Virus record (IMG/VR): IMGVR_UViG_3300027763_000078
Span: 1-51,613 of that record
From: a virus
Strand: one strand, 5' to 3'
DNA: 51,613 nucleotides
Below the pieces are notes generated by a model that was not told the DNA's origin, ran no database searches, and saw nothing but the letters and a program-made list of their open reading frames with translations. Every line of letters starts with the position of its first letter. The stretch's first letter is position 1. A program made the position numbers and the translations under genes. Below, in pieces: positions 9,701 to 18,736 of this stretch.

Positions 9701-10577
9701 AACAGACCAAAATACAACAGGTGATTACAATTCATTTTTTGAAAACAATGGATACGGTGTACCTGGAACGGTAATGAATGGGGACATTCTTCAACTAATT
9801 TCAATAAATAATGAAGTTGGCATTGAAGAATTTGATTTACAAAATAGAAATTACGCAGCATATAATCCACAAGTGTTGGATGTTGAACAATATCCTGGAT
9901 TATTGGATGGAGGACCACTACCAATAAATCTCGTATTAGATGATGGTGAAGGATATAGAGTTAGGGCATGTTTAAATGAACCCGGAAGATTGACTGAATC
10001 ATCACAAAAAGTTCCATTTTACTTGTGGGAAAAAGGTGGTACAGGTTTTGGTTCGAGTGTTAATCAACATTGGGACTATACTACACCAATCTCAACTGCA
10101 AATGGTAATTTACAACCATTACAAGGTATGACCTATAATTACAAATACAGTGGAGATACGACACACAAATATTTGTTATTACCAATGACAAAACAATATA
10201 GTGGTGATACGTTTACATATACAGGTGTAACATATAATGATGTGTATGCGGATATTGAAACAACAGGAGCAACACATACAACTTATAATAATCAAGAAGA
10301 AGGATTCACAGTACTCGAAATTGCCACAGGCACATTAGATAATCCATTAACGGGAACACTATGGATTAGAACGGGAGAAACAAGTAATTGGGCATCAAAG
10401 GCATGGACAAACGACCTTGATTTTATGGTAAAACCAACATCAACAAATTACGATGGTACAAAACAAATACTATCAACACCATTTCTGTTTTATTTTGGAT
10501 TAAGACCAGGTAAAACCGCAATAGATAAACTAATAGAAAAATACGGACCAAAAGGTGCGTTCCCGTCTGCTGAATAA
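6762..10577 (+). CDS. Large baseplate/tail structural protein with internal membrane-like segments
   Basis: A 1271-residue virion protein at the position where T4 encodes gp7, the large baseplate wedge protein; homology to gp7 itself is not visible. Near residues 45-175 is a carboxypeptidase regulatory-like / Ig-type beta-sandwich pattern (VCGRITVNNGLGVPNARVSL ... TNSSGDFMIWGVPLG). The remainder is beta-rich, with many Thr, Gly and Tyr residues. At about residues 478-530 lies a strongly hydrophobic stretch (TVTFAILLAIILNTF, YYTIIAAIQVLIVPF) that would span a membrane twice, which is unusual inside a baseplate protein. Eight or more cysteines are scattered between 590 and 800. The stop overlaps the next start (TAATG). 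The structural role is inferred from context; the membrane segments raise the possibility of a host-envelope contact or penetration device. Confidence 0.6.
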   Translation: MIQKHRISTNIGKDQIVNLELKQDFDFLEVLSLRFTQKDVYSSMCSDYGVVCGRITVNNGLGVPNARVSLFVPQLQIHSNDPVISALYPYTEIGDKDSNNYRYNLLPSRKQHGGHEPTGTFFDQEDILTREEVLEVYETYYSYTVKTNSSGDFMIWGVPLGQQTIHVDVDLSDIGCFSLRPDDFIRQGAGLDQFKTSYAFKASEDLNSLPQIVSFDKTIEVYPFWGNNDFCEIGLTRTDFDLSDKGVRIEPKAILLGSIFSDQGNSTVNKNCTLRDGMGNKCNLITEPATVEILRFTNKKDENNRPILELMETSEDIDDSGSFMISVPMNMEYVYTNEFGENEITNDPNKGVPTSACYRFRVSTKNESLGRVRTVASYLIPNIREYATTESEIDKSYTWSTNWNDYPTGATNNNILFNNVNGSYYPQDYFYRFNYNKIYSVSSFFGSYSEGNLGITQIAPKEEDDCQNNSLTPPINHATQTVTFAILLAIILNTFERISYYTIIAAIQVLIVPFQALYNWHIYIRALKVTLIDYYPFRAGGIIDVDTKVIEPLQRFGTVRLGIAIYPECETCDNLDYINDLPTTTTDPELTFLKVATGTGVTDTSLYATCGVEIFDESSVRIFLSIPTTGTTCASVSPIFTTTGTTITNIIDNPGRYIIKFNDTGEYGNLSVYGYDISGSGTTAYYYDDTTGLSYTGQTLPTGSIGYEIFDSLSFLIGGSNTSGLNSELEGGCQQYVTVYKESIVYGTYCASNASTPYSGLTSANIKLGTVCTTGITVGQVIAGVNSNPCGTCGTHSGFSEFRYGLFTIIPAAAIANWGDNFDAITEYARRKLVAKVFCGGIANYKFIDNWLTGSLYMFPFKAKVRWDNEETLDLNVRRTKYCPDLVYFKAGTVENPDKRFYYRSTYFNGTTFSRSSRESLGHPTTIVDLGPRDEFIKEICVDPQLDPNCSVVRDIGPTSYQNFKEMLGLYINYKLDYLATDQNTTGDYNSFFENNGYGVPGTVMNGDILQLISINNEVGIEEFDLQNRNYAAYNPQVLDVEQYPGLLDGGPLPINLVLDDGEGYRVRACLNEPGRLTESSQKVPFYLWEKGGTGFGSSVNQHWDYTTPISTANGNLQPLQGMTYNYKYSGDTTHKYLLLPMTKQYSGDTFTYTGVTYNDVYADIETTGATHTTYNNQEEGFTVLEIATGTLDNPLTGTLWIRTGETSNWASKAWTNDLDFMVKPTSTNYDGTKQILSTPFLFYFGLRPGKTAIDKLIEKYGPKGAFPSAE

Positions 10578-12358
10578 TGGAAAAGAAACAAATCATATTA
10601 CCAAGTAAAAAGTTCGCAAAGGCGGATGACCAAGAATTAGAATTAAAACTAAATCTTGATAATAGTGATACACTTATGCGAATAGGTGAAAGGGATATAA
10701 TATTAGATATAGATGAACAATATTATAAAGAACGTAATGAAAGTATAAATTATAAGATATACGGAAAATTAAAAATGATTTTTAGAAATTTATATTCCGG
10801 TAGTACAGGTTCATATGAACCTTTAACGAAGAGTCTTTATTTAAATGGTGATGGTAGTGATAATAATTTCAATGGATTTTTACCATATGATGAATTTGCA
10901 TTTTTAAGAAGGGACGTTTATAGGGAAGTAAATTTACCAGTAACTGGAAATACAATAGGGACCTTTACACCAAATATAGTAAAATCAGGATCAACGGCAC
11001 ACACAACTATAACACCAATATCGGCACCATATCAAAATTGGAATTTATATTTAAGTTATGTGTATAGTGGTGATAGTAATTTTAATATGGTTTATACGTT
11101 AACAGGTGTAACAGGTAGTACGAAAGTTAGTTTTACCGCTAAAGATGGTATACCATTTAGGGTTGTAAATTATAACACATACTATGAATTGACATCACCA
11201 GTTGAACATGGAATGAACGAAGGAGAACACGTGGTTTTATCAGGTGGAACGTTAACAGGATTATCAAACCCAACTGGTTCAACATTTTATATTAATTCAG
11301 TTGGTAATGAAACATTTGACTCTGGAAAATATGTTATTAATATTTTAAAGTCACAAATAAAAACAGGAACAACACTCAATACAATTATGTTAGGTAAAAG
11401 ATGTAAAGATTTTACCAATATCGTTCCCTCAACATCTAAATATTACGTTCACAAACATAAAACATTAACTAACACAGGTGGATATATAATGGATTCACTT
11501 GGATTTGAAAGTCCAGTGTTTGAAGATGAGAAAAAATTGTTACTTGAAAATAGTGCAGGAATAAATGATGTTGTGGTTGAAAGAAATAGAATGGAATCTG
11601 TTTTATACGATTTTAAAGAACCATTTAAATTAAGCGGATTAACAAATAATTTAGGATTTAGTCCAACAAATGTTTTTGTTACTGCAATTTTTAGAAATGG
11701 AAATGGATATTTTAATTATCCACCAAAGGTTGGATATAAATTTAATTTCCACGATACGTGGATTGATGAACATTTTAGTGGAACTACGTCAAACGAAACA
11801 AGTTTAACAAGTTCTGGATTTACAAAAAGTGGAGTTACATTTTTAAGTGGTCAAACATTACCAATCGGTTCAATATTAAATGGTGCCTTTGTTGAGTATA
11901 ATCCAAAAGAAATGACCGAAAGAATTGTTAGTGAAGCATTTCATAAAATCACAAATCCCACAAATATATTTGACCATAATCAAGATATGAATGTAGATGG
12001 TTTTAGTGGTGCCACATCTGGAAATACAATGGGATTAATATACCAACCACATTATAGAATTAAATTAAGAGAATTATCACCATATACTGAAACGGCAAAT
12101 ACTAATGATATTTTCAACTTACCTGAAAATGCAAAGTATGACCCATATGATAAAGTTTGGAGATGGAGAGATATATATGACCATGGTTATGTTGATTCCG
12201 ATGGATTCGGAACAGATTTTCCTTTTATGAATGGAAATCATTATGTTAAAGCAAACATTAATTTCTATTTAAGAAATGAAAGATATTATAAAAATAAATC
12301 AAATGGAATAATGAATTTCATGGATGTAAATAATAAAAATAGTAATTCAGATTGTTAA
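10577..12358 (+). CDS. Virion structural protein, probable baseplate/tail
   Basis: A 593-residue protein that I cannot assign to a named family. It begins MEKKQIILPSKKFAKADDQE and is rich in Gly, Thr, Asn and Tyr with repeated short beta-strand-like segments (for example LSGGTLTGLSNPTGSTFYIN), the composition of phage tail or baseplate proteins. It starts by a TAATG overlap with the preceding large baseplate protein and ends one base before the next gene, so the three are probably translated together and assemble together. There is no signal peptide or membrane segment. Its position after gp25-, gp6- and gp7-position genes would match T4 gp8, another wedge protein, but I see no clear sequence support for this. 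The call as a virion protein rests on composition and operon. Confidence 0.55.
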   Translation: MEKKQIILPSKKFAKADDQELELKLNLDNSDTLMRIGERDIILDIDEQYYKERNESINYKIYGKLKMIFRNLYSGSTGSYEPLTKSLYLNGDGSDNNFNGFLPYDEFAFLRRDVYREVNLPVTGNTIGTFTPNIVKSGSTAHTTITPISAPYQNWNLYLSYVYSGDSNFNMVYTLTGVTGSTKVSFTAKDGIPFRVVNYNTYYELTSPVEHGMNEGEHVVLSGGTLTGLSNPTGSTFYINSVGNETFDSGKYVINILKSQIKTGTTLNTIMLGKRCKDFTNIVPSTSKYYVHKHKTLTNTGGYIMDSLGFESPVFEDEKKLLLENSAGINDVVVERNRMESVLYDFKEPFKLSGLTNNLGFSPTNVFVTAIFRNGNGYFNYPPKVGYKFNFHDTWIDEHFSGTTSNETSLTSSGFTKSGVTFLSGQTLPIGSILNGAFVEYNPKEMTERIVSEAFHKITNPTNIFDHNQDMNVDGFSGATSGNTMGLIYQPHYRIKLRELSPYTETANTNDIFNLPENAKYDPYDKVWRWRDIYDHGYVDSDGFGTDFPFMNGNHYVKANINFYLRNERYYKNKSNGIMNFMDVNNKNSNSDC

Positions 12359-12359
12359 C

Positions 12360-14171
12360 ATGAAAATATTAAGAAAAGATACTGATTTAAATATATTATT
12401 GAATACTGAAACTGATTTTCAAACAAATCTCGGTTGGGAAGAAAACTTGAAAGAATTTGAAACTGAAATATTAAGTGATATTATTAACCCAATTGAAAAT
12501 TATGAAACGGTTAGATATATTCATAAACCATATACGTCTAGTGGAGTAACACAAACCGATATTTGGTTTTATTTTTATTTTCAAAGCGGTGGAACATATG
12601 TTCAAGATTATACCCCACAAGGTATAAGTTCACAAGAAAATGAACATATGTTAAAACAGGCGACTGAGAGTTTTTTTAGATTAGAGTTTTTTAAAACACC
12701 AGGAACTGTATCAAGTAATATATTAACATGTGAACCACCAACAAGACAAAATAGAAAATTAATATTTGCAAAAAATTTGTCATTACCGTTAGGTGAGAAA
12801 ATGTTTTATAATCCACTTAATGGTTATATACATTTACCTGTTTTTAGAGGATCAAATTATAGTAATAAAGAAAATATGTATTTCTTTTGGTTCCAAGATG
12901 AAAGTGTTTTAACTGAAACTAATTTAAGTGGTACAACAACAGGTAACACCTTCTTTATGACAGCAAAGTTTTATAATGCAAAAGAAGGTACAATTTTAGA
13001 TTTTACAAATGATTGTTACAGTACGGGTCACACTATTACTGAACAAAATGATATGTACTATCAAGTTGATATTAATAAAACAGATTATTCGTATCAAGTT
13101 TATTATTACAATGGTGTAGTAAAATGTGAAGAAGTTGGTTTTACAAACAAACCAATAATGTTTTTTGAAAGAGGAGGTGGAACGGCACCAACTAACATAG
13201 TATATCACACATGTTCAAATGTAACACCTACACCGACACCAACTGCAACCCGTGTAGCAACACCAACACCAACTCCAACTCCAACACAAACTCAAACACC
13301 AAGTGGATCATCATCGGGACCAACTTATTATAGTGATGTTGTTGGTCGGAGCGCATCGTCAGTAAGTGATGCTTGTAGTCAAGTAAGTACAATTGGGGTT
13401 ACGGGAAGTGGAACCTTATTCTGTAATTCGGCAACATTTACATCTACGGACGGATATTCAATGGGTACTGGAAATTATTATTTATCAAACGGTTCAAAAT
13501 ATGTACAAGTATCACATACTATTTATACGAATCTATTTACTGTCATCGGTGGTGGTTGTACAACATGTCCTGGCGTAACAATATACGATTGGTACACACT
13601 TGAAAATTGTTGGGACCAAACTACTGGTTATACAACAGGTCTTACAGTAGGAACATATGCTGTAAATAATAGAGTAACAACATTTTTAGATATTGGTACA
13701 ATATGGAAAGTAATTGCAATTAGCTCAAGTAATCCGGCACCATTAATAAATAAAATATCTGTCGCACCAAGTTTAGATTATTTTAGTGCAATACAAAATG
13801 GTTGTCCACCAATATTTGAATATTTTTTAAGTGATCCATATACAGGTACCACATTATTCTGTTCATCACCTGGTAAATCAACTGGAACATTAATAAAAAC
13901 GTTTTCACCTACAATATCAGAAATTTTAAATTATCCAGTTTATAATTCAAGTAAAGTTTTATTTGAAGGTGCGGGTAATGATTATAATTATTTTATTTCC
14001 ACCTCTGCTGGTGTAAATTCATATACAAACGGTAGCACACCTTTAAGTAACAATAGAATATTAATAAAAATTGACGGTACAATAACAAACAACGGTGCAG
14101 GAACCCCTGGTTACGTTTTAGATGTATATTCAACACCTTGTAGTGGAGGTGGCGGAGGAGGAAACTTATAA
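12360..14171 (+). CDS. Virion structural protein with PT-rich linker
   Basis: A 603-residue tail or fibre-type protein. Residues 1-285 are a beta-rich, tyrosine-rich domain. A Pro-Thr linker follows at about 288-317 ([20 protein letters not shown], then QTQT), then a beta-rich C-terminal half with CxxC and dispersed cysteines, ending in a Gly run (CSGGGGGGNL). The PT linker is the same type as that in the 2008-residue protein encoded at 19036, suggesting shared or recombining modules. The ATG follows the previous stop by one base. PT-rich linkers in secreted or surface proteins keep domains apart and are flexible, so this could be an exposed arm of the baseplate or a receptor-binding arm. No specific family is recognised. 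Confidence 0.55.
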   Translation: MKILRKDTDLNILLNTETDFQTNLGWEENLKEFETEILSDIINPIENYETVRYIHKPYTSSGVTQTDIWFYFYFQSGGTYVQDYTPQGISSQENEHMLKQATESFFRLEFFKTPGTVSSNILTCEPPTRQNRKLIFAKNLSLPLGEKMFYNPLNGYIHLPVFRGSNYSNKENMYFFWFQDESVLTETNLSGTTTGNTFFMTAKFYNAKEGTILDFTNDCYSTGHTITEQNDMYYQVDINKTDYSYQVYYYNGVVKCEEVGFTNKPIMFFERGGGTAPTNIVYHTCSNVTPTPTPTATRVATPTPTPTPTQTQTPSGSSSGPTYYSDVVGRSASSVSDACSQVSTIGVTGSGTLFCNSATFTSTDGYSMGTGNYYLSNGSKYVQVSHTIYTNLFTVIGGGCTTCPGVTIYDWYTLENCWDQTTGYTTGLTVGTYAVNNRVTTFLDIGTIWKVIAISSSNPAPLINKISVAPSLDYFSAIQNGCPPIFEYFLSDPYTGTTLFCSSPGKSTGTLIKTFSPTISEILNYPVYNSSKVLFEGAGNDYNYFISTSAGVNSYTNGSTPLSNNRILIKIDGTITNNGAGTPGYVLDVYSTPCSGGGGGGNL

Positions 14172-14180
14172 AAAATAATA

Positions 14181-15056
14181 ATGAAAAGAATTAACCATAC
14201 CATTAAAAGAAAAAAAATACCTGAAGTGAAATTAGTTTCATTAACAGGTAAGACATGGTACGATTCAAATAATAACCCAACACCATGGACGGGTGACACT
14301 GAATTTTTAGTTACAGGTTTTACACCCGACACAGGTTATGTTGTTTATAACGTAACCGGTGGAACTGTAGATGGTGGTTATTATTATAAATGGAATACAC
14401 CAACAGAAGACACATGGAATTTAATTGTTGGTACAGGTACGACAGAACAAGAAATAGAAACCCATGTTAATAGCCAAATACATGAAGATTTTCAACTACC
14501 ATTATTTTTAGAAGCAACGGCTGATGAAATGGGAGATATGGTTGATTTTGATAAAAATATTGGACATAATGAAATTAGTGCAAACTTCGCATATGAAAGT
14601 GTTTGTACTGAAACTGGTAGTACAATAACAATTAACAACACAACAACATATCAATTAGTTAATATAATTTTGGCTAATGATACGAATCCAGACGGAACAA
14701 CGAATGTAACGAGTGTTAGAAGATTGGCTACAGAAATATCCGAACAAAATGTTTTAGACGAATTAGAAGATTTTTTAGTGGTTGATGGACAAGATTTTTC
14801 AATATCGGGATCATCATTTACGGTACATTGGGGAGACGAAACAACATCACCAATTGGAATTAATGGTAGTGTAACAAAATCATTTGATGTTGCCGAAGAA
14901 AAAACAATTAGAATAGTTTTTGAGTCACCATATTTAACAAATCAAGTGGTTAAAGTTGTTAATTGTGGTGAAACTGCAGTGAGTTACATGAGAATTAATA
15001 CCGAAAACAATGACCCTATTCAAAGTGAAAATAATAATTACATAAATGTCGATTAG
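14181..15056 (+). CDS. Virion structural protein, probable fibre-associated
   Basis: A 291-residue protein not recognised as a known family. It has a basic N-terminus (MKRINHTIKRKKIPEVKLVS) followed by a beta-rich region with GKTWYDSNNNPTPWTGDTEF and TGYVVYNVTGGTVDGGYYYKW. A middle acidic region (QLPLFLEATADEMGDMVDFD) precedes a C-terminal Ig-like beta domain. It sits 9 nt after the PT-linker protein and 38 nt before the collagen-like fibre gene, the latter gap containing a late-promoter-like motif. The location suggests a fibre adaptor or baseplate-to-fibre connector. The start is supported by an A-rich leader (AAAAAATAATA) directly upstream. No membrane segment is seen. Confidence 0.5.
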   Translation: MKRINHTIKRKKIPEVKLVSLTGKTWYDSNNNPTPWTGDTEFLVTGFTPDTGYVVYNVTGGTVDGGYYYKWNTPTEDTWNLIVGTGTTEQEIETHVNSQIHEDFQLPLFLEATADEMGDMVDFDKNIGHNEISANFAYESVCTETGSTITINNTTTYQLVNIILANDTNPDGTTNVTSVRRLATEISEQNVLDELEDFLVVDGQDFSISGSSFTVHWGDETTSPIGINGSVTKSFDVAEEKTIRIVFESPYLTNQVVKVVNCGETAVSYMRINTENNDPIQSENNNYINVD

Positions 15057-15071
15057 AATCAAAAACTAATA

Positions 15072-15080
15072 TATTTATTA
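15072..15080 (+). promoter_or_regulatory. Putative late promoter motif (TATTTATTA)
   Basis: ATATATTTATTAG in the 38-nt gap before the collagen-like fibre gene; the motif core starts 23 nt before the ATG at 15095. It belongs to the ATATTTAT family seen upstream of other virion genes in this window. Confidence 0.45.
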
Positions 15081-15094
15081 GTTAATCAATAGCT

Positions 15095-17440
15095 ATGGCA
15101 GGACTAGATAAAAAAATTAGTGAATTACTCGAATTTTCGGGAGATACCTCAGGTTCATGGTTAATTGTAAATAATAGTAGTGAAACGGCAACATCTAAAA
15201 TTAGAAGGGAAGCTTTTCTAAGTGGATTTAGCGGTGGAAGTAATGGTACATCAGGTTCTTCAGGTTCTAATGGAACTAGTGGAACAAATGGAACTTCCGG
15301 AACAAATGGTACATCGGGAACTAATGGTTCATCTGGAACTAGTGGTTCGTCAGGTTCATCTGGAACTAGTGGTTCATCAGGAACTAGTGGTAGTTCAGGT
15401 TCTTCAGGAACAAGTGGAAGTTCTGGAACTAGTGGTTCGTCAGGTTCATCTGGAACTAGTGGTTCATCAGGAACTAGTGGTTCATCAGGAACTAGTGGTT
15501 CTAACGGAACAGACGGAACTTCTGGTTCTAATGGTACTGATGGTAGTTCTGGAACAAGTGGATCTAATGGTACAGACGGCACATCGGGAAGCAATGGTAC
15601 GGATGGAACGAGTGGTTCTAATGGTACCGATGGTTCTTCAGGAAGTAACGGTACTAACGGTTCTTCTGGAACATCAGGAGATTCATTATTTGCCGAAACA
15701 GGTTCATATTGGTATACAAAAAATAATATACAAATAGATGGTACGTTAACAGCTAAAGAATATTATGTTACATTAATATCTTCTTCAGTAATGTTTGTAT
15801 CAGGGTCAAATAACTTTGGTAACACATTAGATGACAATCATAATTTTACAGGCTCAGTTAATATATCAGGTTCATTAACAATAAACGGAACATCATATAC
15901 CGCGGCAACTTCAGGAACTAGCGGTAGTAATGGAACCGATGGTTCTTCTGGTTCATCAGGTTCATCAGGTTCAAACGGTACAGACGGTTCATCAGGTACT
16001 AGTGGTAGTAATGGAACAGACGGGTCTTCAGGAACTAGTGGAAGTAATGGTACTGACGGTTCATCAGGTTCCAATGGTACAGACGGAACTTCAGGTACAT
16101 CAGGTTCTAATGGTACTGATGGTTCATCAGGTACTAGTGGAAGCAATGGTACAGATGGTTCTTCAGGAACTAGTGGAAGCAATGGTACAGATGGTTCTTC
16201 AGGAACTAGTGGAAGCAATGGTACAGATGGTTCTTCAGGAACTAGTGGTTCTAATGGTACAGACGGAAGTTCAGGTACATCAGGTTCTAATGGTACAGAT
16301 GGTAGTTCTGGTACTAGTGGTTCTAACGGTACAGACGGAAGTTCAGGTTCTTCAGGTAGTAATGGAACAGACGGTTCTTCAGGTACTAGTGGAAGTAATG
16401 GAACAGATGGTAGCTCAGGTTCTTCAGGTTCTAATGGTACTGACGGGTCTTCTGGTTCTTCAGGTTCAAATGGTACAGATGGTTCTTCAGGTAGTAATGG
16501 TACAGACGGAAGTTCCGGAACATCAGGTTCTAATGGTACCGATGGGTCTTCAGGAACTAGTGGTTCTAATGGTACAGATGGTTCTTCAGGTACTAGTGGT
16601 TCTAATGGTACAGATGGTTCTTCAGGTACTAGTGGAAGCAATGGAACAGATGGGACTAGTGGTTCTAATGGTACATCAGGTGATTCATTATTTGTGTCGG
16701 GTGCTGGATTTTATTATACAACAAATAATTTACAAATTACAGGTTCAGTAAAAATTAAAGGTACAATTACGGCTGAAGAATATAATGTTACATTAGTATC
16801 TTCTTCTGTTTTATATTCATCAGGATCAACAAAATTTGGTGACACATCTGATGACACACATCAATTTACTGGTTCAGTATTAGTTGAAGGAAAAGTTAAT
16901 GCTAGTTCATTAACGGGTTCAATTAATTTTAATAATTTAACAAATGTTCCTTCATTAGTATCGGGTTCATCACAAGTATCATTCGGTGGTATAACAGGTG
17001 TTCCGTCAGGTATTGTATCTAGTTCATTACAAATAAAAAATTATGGAGATTTTGCTACAACCGGTTCAAATACATTTAAAGGAAATCAAATAATTTCAGG
17101 GTCATTAACTGTTACAGGTAGTGTAAGTGCCGCGGCGTATTATGAAGTATCGGATATTAGATATAAAGATATTATTTCAGTTAATCCAAATGTAGATTTA
17201 TCAACATTAGATGTGATTCAATTTACACTTAAAGGTGATAGTCAAGTAAGATATGGTTATTCGGCTCAAAGTGTTAAAGAAGCTTGTTCTGACTTAGTCG
17301 TTGGTGATTTACCAATGAGTGTCAATTATAACGATGTCCATACTCTCAAAATACACCAATTGGAAAATAAAATAAAACAATTAGAAAATAAATTAGAGTC
17401 ATTGTATGTCATTATCATGGACAGGGATAACCAAAAATAA
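15095..17440 (+). CDS. Collagen-like tail fibre with C-terminal S74 autoprocessing chaperone domain
   Basis: A 781-residue trimeric fibre. After a short head domain come two blocks of Gly-X-Y triplets dominated by GTS, GSS, GSN and GTD (about residues 47-195 and 274-529), predicted to form collagen-like triple helices. Each block is followed by a copy of the same beta domain (DSLFAETGSYWYTKNN and DSLFVSGAGFYYTTNN, both continuing to an FTGSV strand), a clear internal duplication. The C-terminus has the intramolecular chaperone/peptidase S74 signature SDIRYKDI, with S686-D687 as the expected self-cleavage dyad, then a coiled coil (LENKIKQLENKLESL). By analogy with endosialidase-type fibres, the last ~96 residues guide trimerisation and are then released. 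The last 35 nt overlap the next gene. Probably host receptor binding. Confidence 0.82.
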   Translation: MAGLDKKISELLEFSGDTSGSWLIVNNSSETATSKIRREAFLSGFSGGSNGTSGSSGSNGTSGTNGTSGTNGTSGTNGSSGTSGSSGSSGTSGSSGTSGSSGSSGTSGSSGTSGSSGSSGTSGSSGTSGSSGTSGSNGTDGTSGSNGTDGSSGTSGSNGTDGTSGSNGTDGTSGSNGTDGSSGSNGTNGSSGTSGDSLFAETGSYWYTKNNIQIDGTLTAKEYYVTLISSSVMFVSGSNNFGNTLDDNHNFTGSVNISGSLTINGTSYTAATSGTSGSNGTDGSSGSSGSSGSNGTDGSSGTSGSNGTDGSSGTSGSNGTDGSSGSNGTDGTSGTSGSNGTDGSSGTSGSNGTDGSSGTSGSNGTDGSSGTSGSNGTDGSSGTSGSNGTDGSSGTSGSNGTDGSSGTSGSNGTDGSSGSSGSNGTDGSSGTSGSNGTDGSSGSSGSNGTDGSSGSSGSNGTDGSSGSNGTDGSSGTSGSNGTDGSSGTSGSNGTDGSSGTSGSNGTDGSSGTSGSNGTDGTSGSNGTSGDSLFVSGAGFYYTTNNLQITGSVKIKGTITAEEYNVTLVSSSVLYSSGSTKFGDTSDDTHQFTGSVLVEGKVNASSLTGSINFNNLTNVPSLVSGSSQVSFGGITGVPSGIVSSSLQIKNYGDFATTGSNTFKGNQIISGSLTVTGSVSAAAYYEVSDIRYKDIISVNPNVDLSTLDVIQFTLKGDSQVRYGYSAQSVKEACSDLVVGDLPMSVNYNDVHTLKIHQLENKIKQLENKLESLYVIIMDRDNQK
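15233..15680 (+). repeat. Collagen-like triplet repeat block 1
   Basis: A 448-bp run of 9-bp and 18-bp coding repeats of the type GGAACTAGTGGTTCATCAGG, encoding GTSGSS/GTSGSN/GTDGTS triplets. The ACTAGT hexamer recurs many times. The repeats lack stop codons in several frames and on the opposite strand, producing long artefactual reading frames. Such arrays are prone to length change by recombination or slippage. Confidence 0.9.
15914..16681 (+). repeat. Collagen-like triplet repeat block 2
   Basis: A 768-bp second block of Gly-X-Y triplets in the same fibre gene, dominated by an 18-to-27-bp unit encoding GSNGTDGSSGTS. Several adjacent units are almost identical at the DNA level (for example around 16140-16250), indicating recent tandem expansion. 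Confidence 0.9.
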
Positions 17441-18725
17441 AATATTAACTGATAGTGATATTAATAGAGCCGCTGAAGATGGTTTTTTAACATCAAAAAC
17501 AACGATTCCAACAACAGATAAAGGAGTTACAAAAGAACGTGCACTACAATATATTAATATTAACCCCCTACATGTTTCATATACTGGAAAATCGTCCAAT
17601 CAATTAATTACTAAAGAAGATATTAAAAAACCTTGTGATGAATGTACATCATATAACATCGTTATTAATCAGAGTGATTTAAACGATATATCAGGTAACA
17701 CCGATAATAAGATTTATTTATATTATTATCCTTGTGGAACTTATAGTGGAGTTACACCATATATAACTTTTTCATATCCAGGAACATTTACAGATTATAT
17801 TTGTGCTCAAAGTTGTGCCGTTACAGAACCATATTTATTTTCAAGTTTTGATGAAGGTAAAATATTAACAGATTCAAGTTATGTTGAATTAGCAGGAAAT
17901 TGTGCAACATCAACATTTAGAAGCGTTTCTTGTAGTGGTACCACAGTTTATAATGTTGCATCTGAAGGATTTAATTACCCACCTACACAATTTGATTTAG
18001 GACAAACTTATGGTAATGTAGATATTACAATTAGTATTAGTGGAAATACAAATTCAAACAACGAAATATTCATCGGTAATAGAGCTGAGAGTTATGGTAC
18101 AACATATGCATTCGGTACAGGTAATCAAAGTATATCAGATACAGTAGGTTTTATTAGTAATACAACTAAAACAACATTAGACGTTGTGGTTTATTCAACT
18201 ACAACAGGTAATACATTTACACCATTTAATGTGGTATTTACTGCGTCATGTCCTGCAAGTGATGACACTTGTTCAATTGCAACAACAGGTGGTACATATT
18301 ATAGTGGGACAACAATTAACGTAACAGCAATAGGAAATATTAAATACGAAACAACAACTGGAATGGTATTTAAAAACATAACATCAACTGGAACGTACAC
18401 AATAAACGATTGTATATTAATCAATTCAATATCACCAGGTTATCCACTAATTAGTGTTGCAGCATATAATAATGTTGTTACGGGAAGTAGTTGTAGTTCG
18501 GTTACAGTAGATACGTCAGGTTCAGAATCATCATCAACAGGAACAACAGGAAACTGTAGAACCATAACATTTAATGCAAATCAAGGATTTAGTGCCACCA
18601 CATATTGGATAGATTGTGACGGCATTATACGAACAAGATTTGTCGATAGAGGAACCATATTCACAACCACAGGACAAGATGGTAGTGCGTCGGGATTACC
18701 ATTAACATATGGGGCATTTTTATAA
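17406..18725 (+). CDS. Virion structural protein, beta-rich, fibre region
   Basis: A 439-residue protein beginning inside the end of the collagen-like fibre gene (35-nt overlap in another frame), which implies translational coupling. The first 75 residues (MSLSWTGITKNKILTDSDIN, later GVTKERALQYININPLHVSYTG) look like a folded N-terminal domain followed by a CDECTS pair. The rest is a Thr/Ser/Gly/Asn-rich, beta-strand-dominated protein with many cysteines in pairs, typical of phage adhesins or fibre tips. The N-terminal ITKNKILTDSDINRA motif may attach it to the fibre or baseplate. It could be a fibre-tip adhesin or accessory to the preceding fibre; no named family is recognised. There is no signal peptide or membrane segment. 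Confidence 0.55.
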   Translation: MSLSWTGITKNKILTDSDINRAAEDGFLTSKTTIPTTDKGVTKERALQYININPLHVSYTGKSSNQLITKEDIKKPCDECTSYNIVINQSDLNDISGNTDNKIYLYYYPCGTYSGVTPYITFSYPGTFTDYICAQSCAVTEPYLFSSFDEGKILTDSSYVELAGNCATSTFRSVSCSGTTVYNVASEGFNYPPTQFDLGQTYGNVDITISISGNTNSNNEIFIGNRAESYGTTYAFGTGNQSISDTVGFISNTTKTTLDVVVYSTTTGNTFTPFNVVFTASCPASDDTCSIATTGGTYYSGTTINVTAIGNIKYETTTGMVFKNITSTGTYTINDCILINSISPGYPLISVAAYNNVVTGSSCSSVTVDTSGSESSSTGTTGNCRTITFNANQGFSATTYWIDCDGIIRTRFVDRGTIFTTTGQDGSASGLPLTYGAFL

Positions 18726-18736
18726 AATAAAATAAC

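Noticed and set aside
15082-16641. Long open frames on the minus strand over the fibre gene, encoding VPLVPEEPSVPLEP-type proteins
   Set aside because: They are by-products of the GTS/GSS/GTD codon repeats, which contain no stop in several frames. They have no separate start signal, and the + strand fibre with a typical S74 end explains the DNA.
15222-16751. Second + strand frames over the same repeats (VLMVQMVLQEL-type)
   Set aside because: Shifted readings of the collagen-like repeat; they have no promoter, no plausible protein composition and no continuation outside the repeat.
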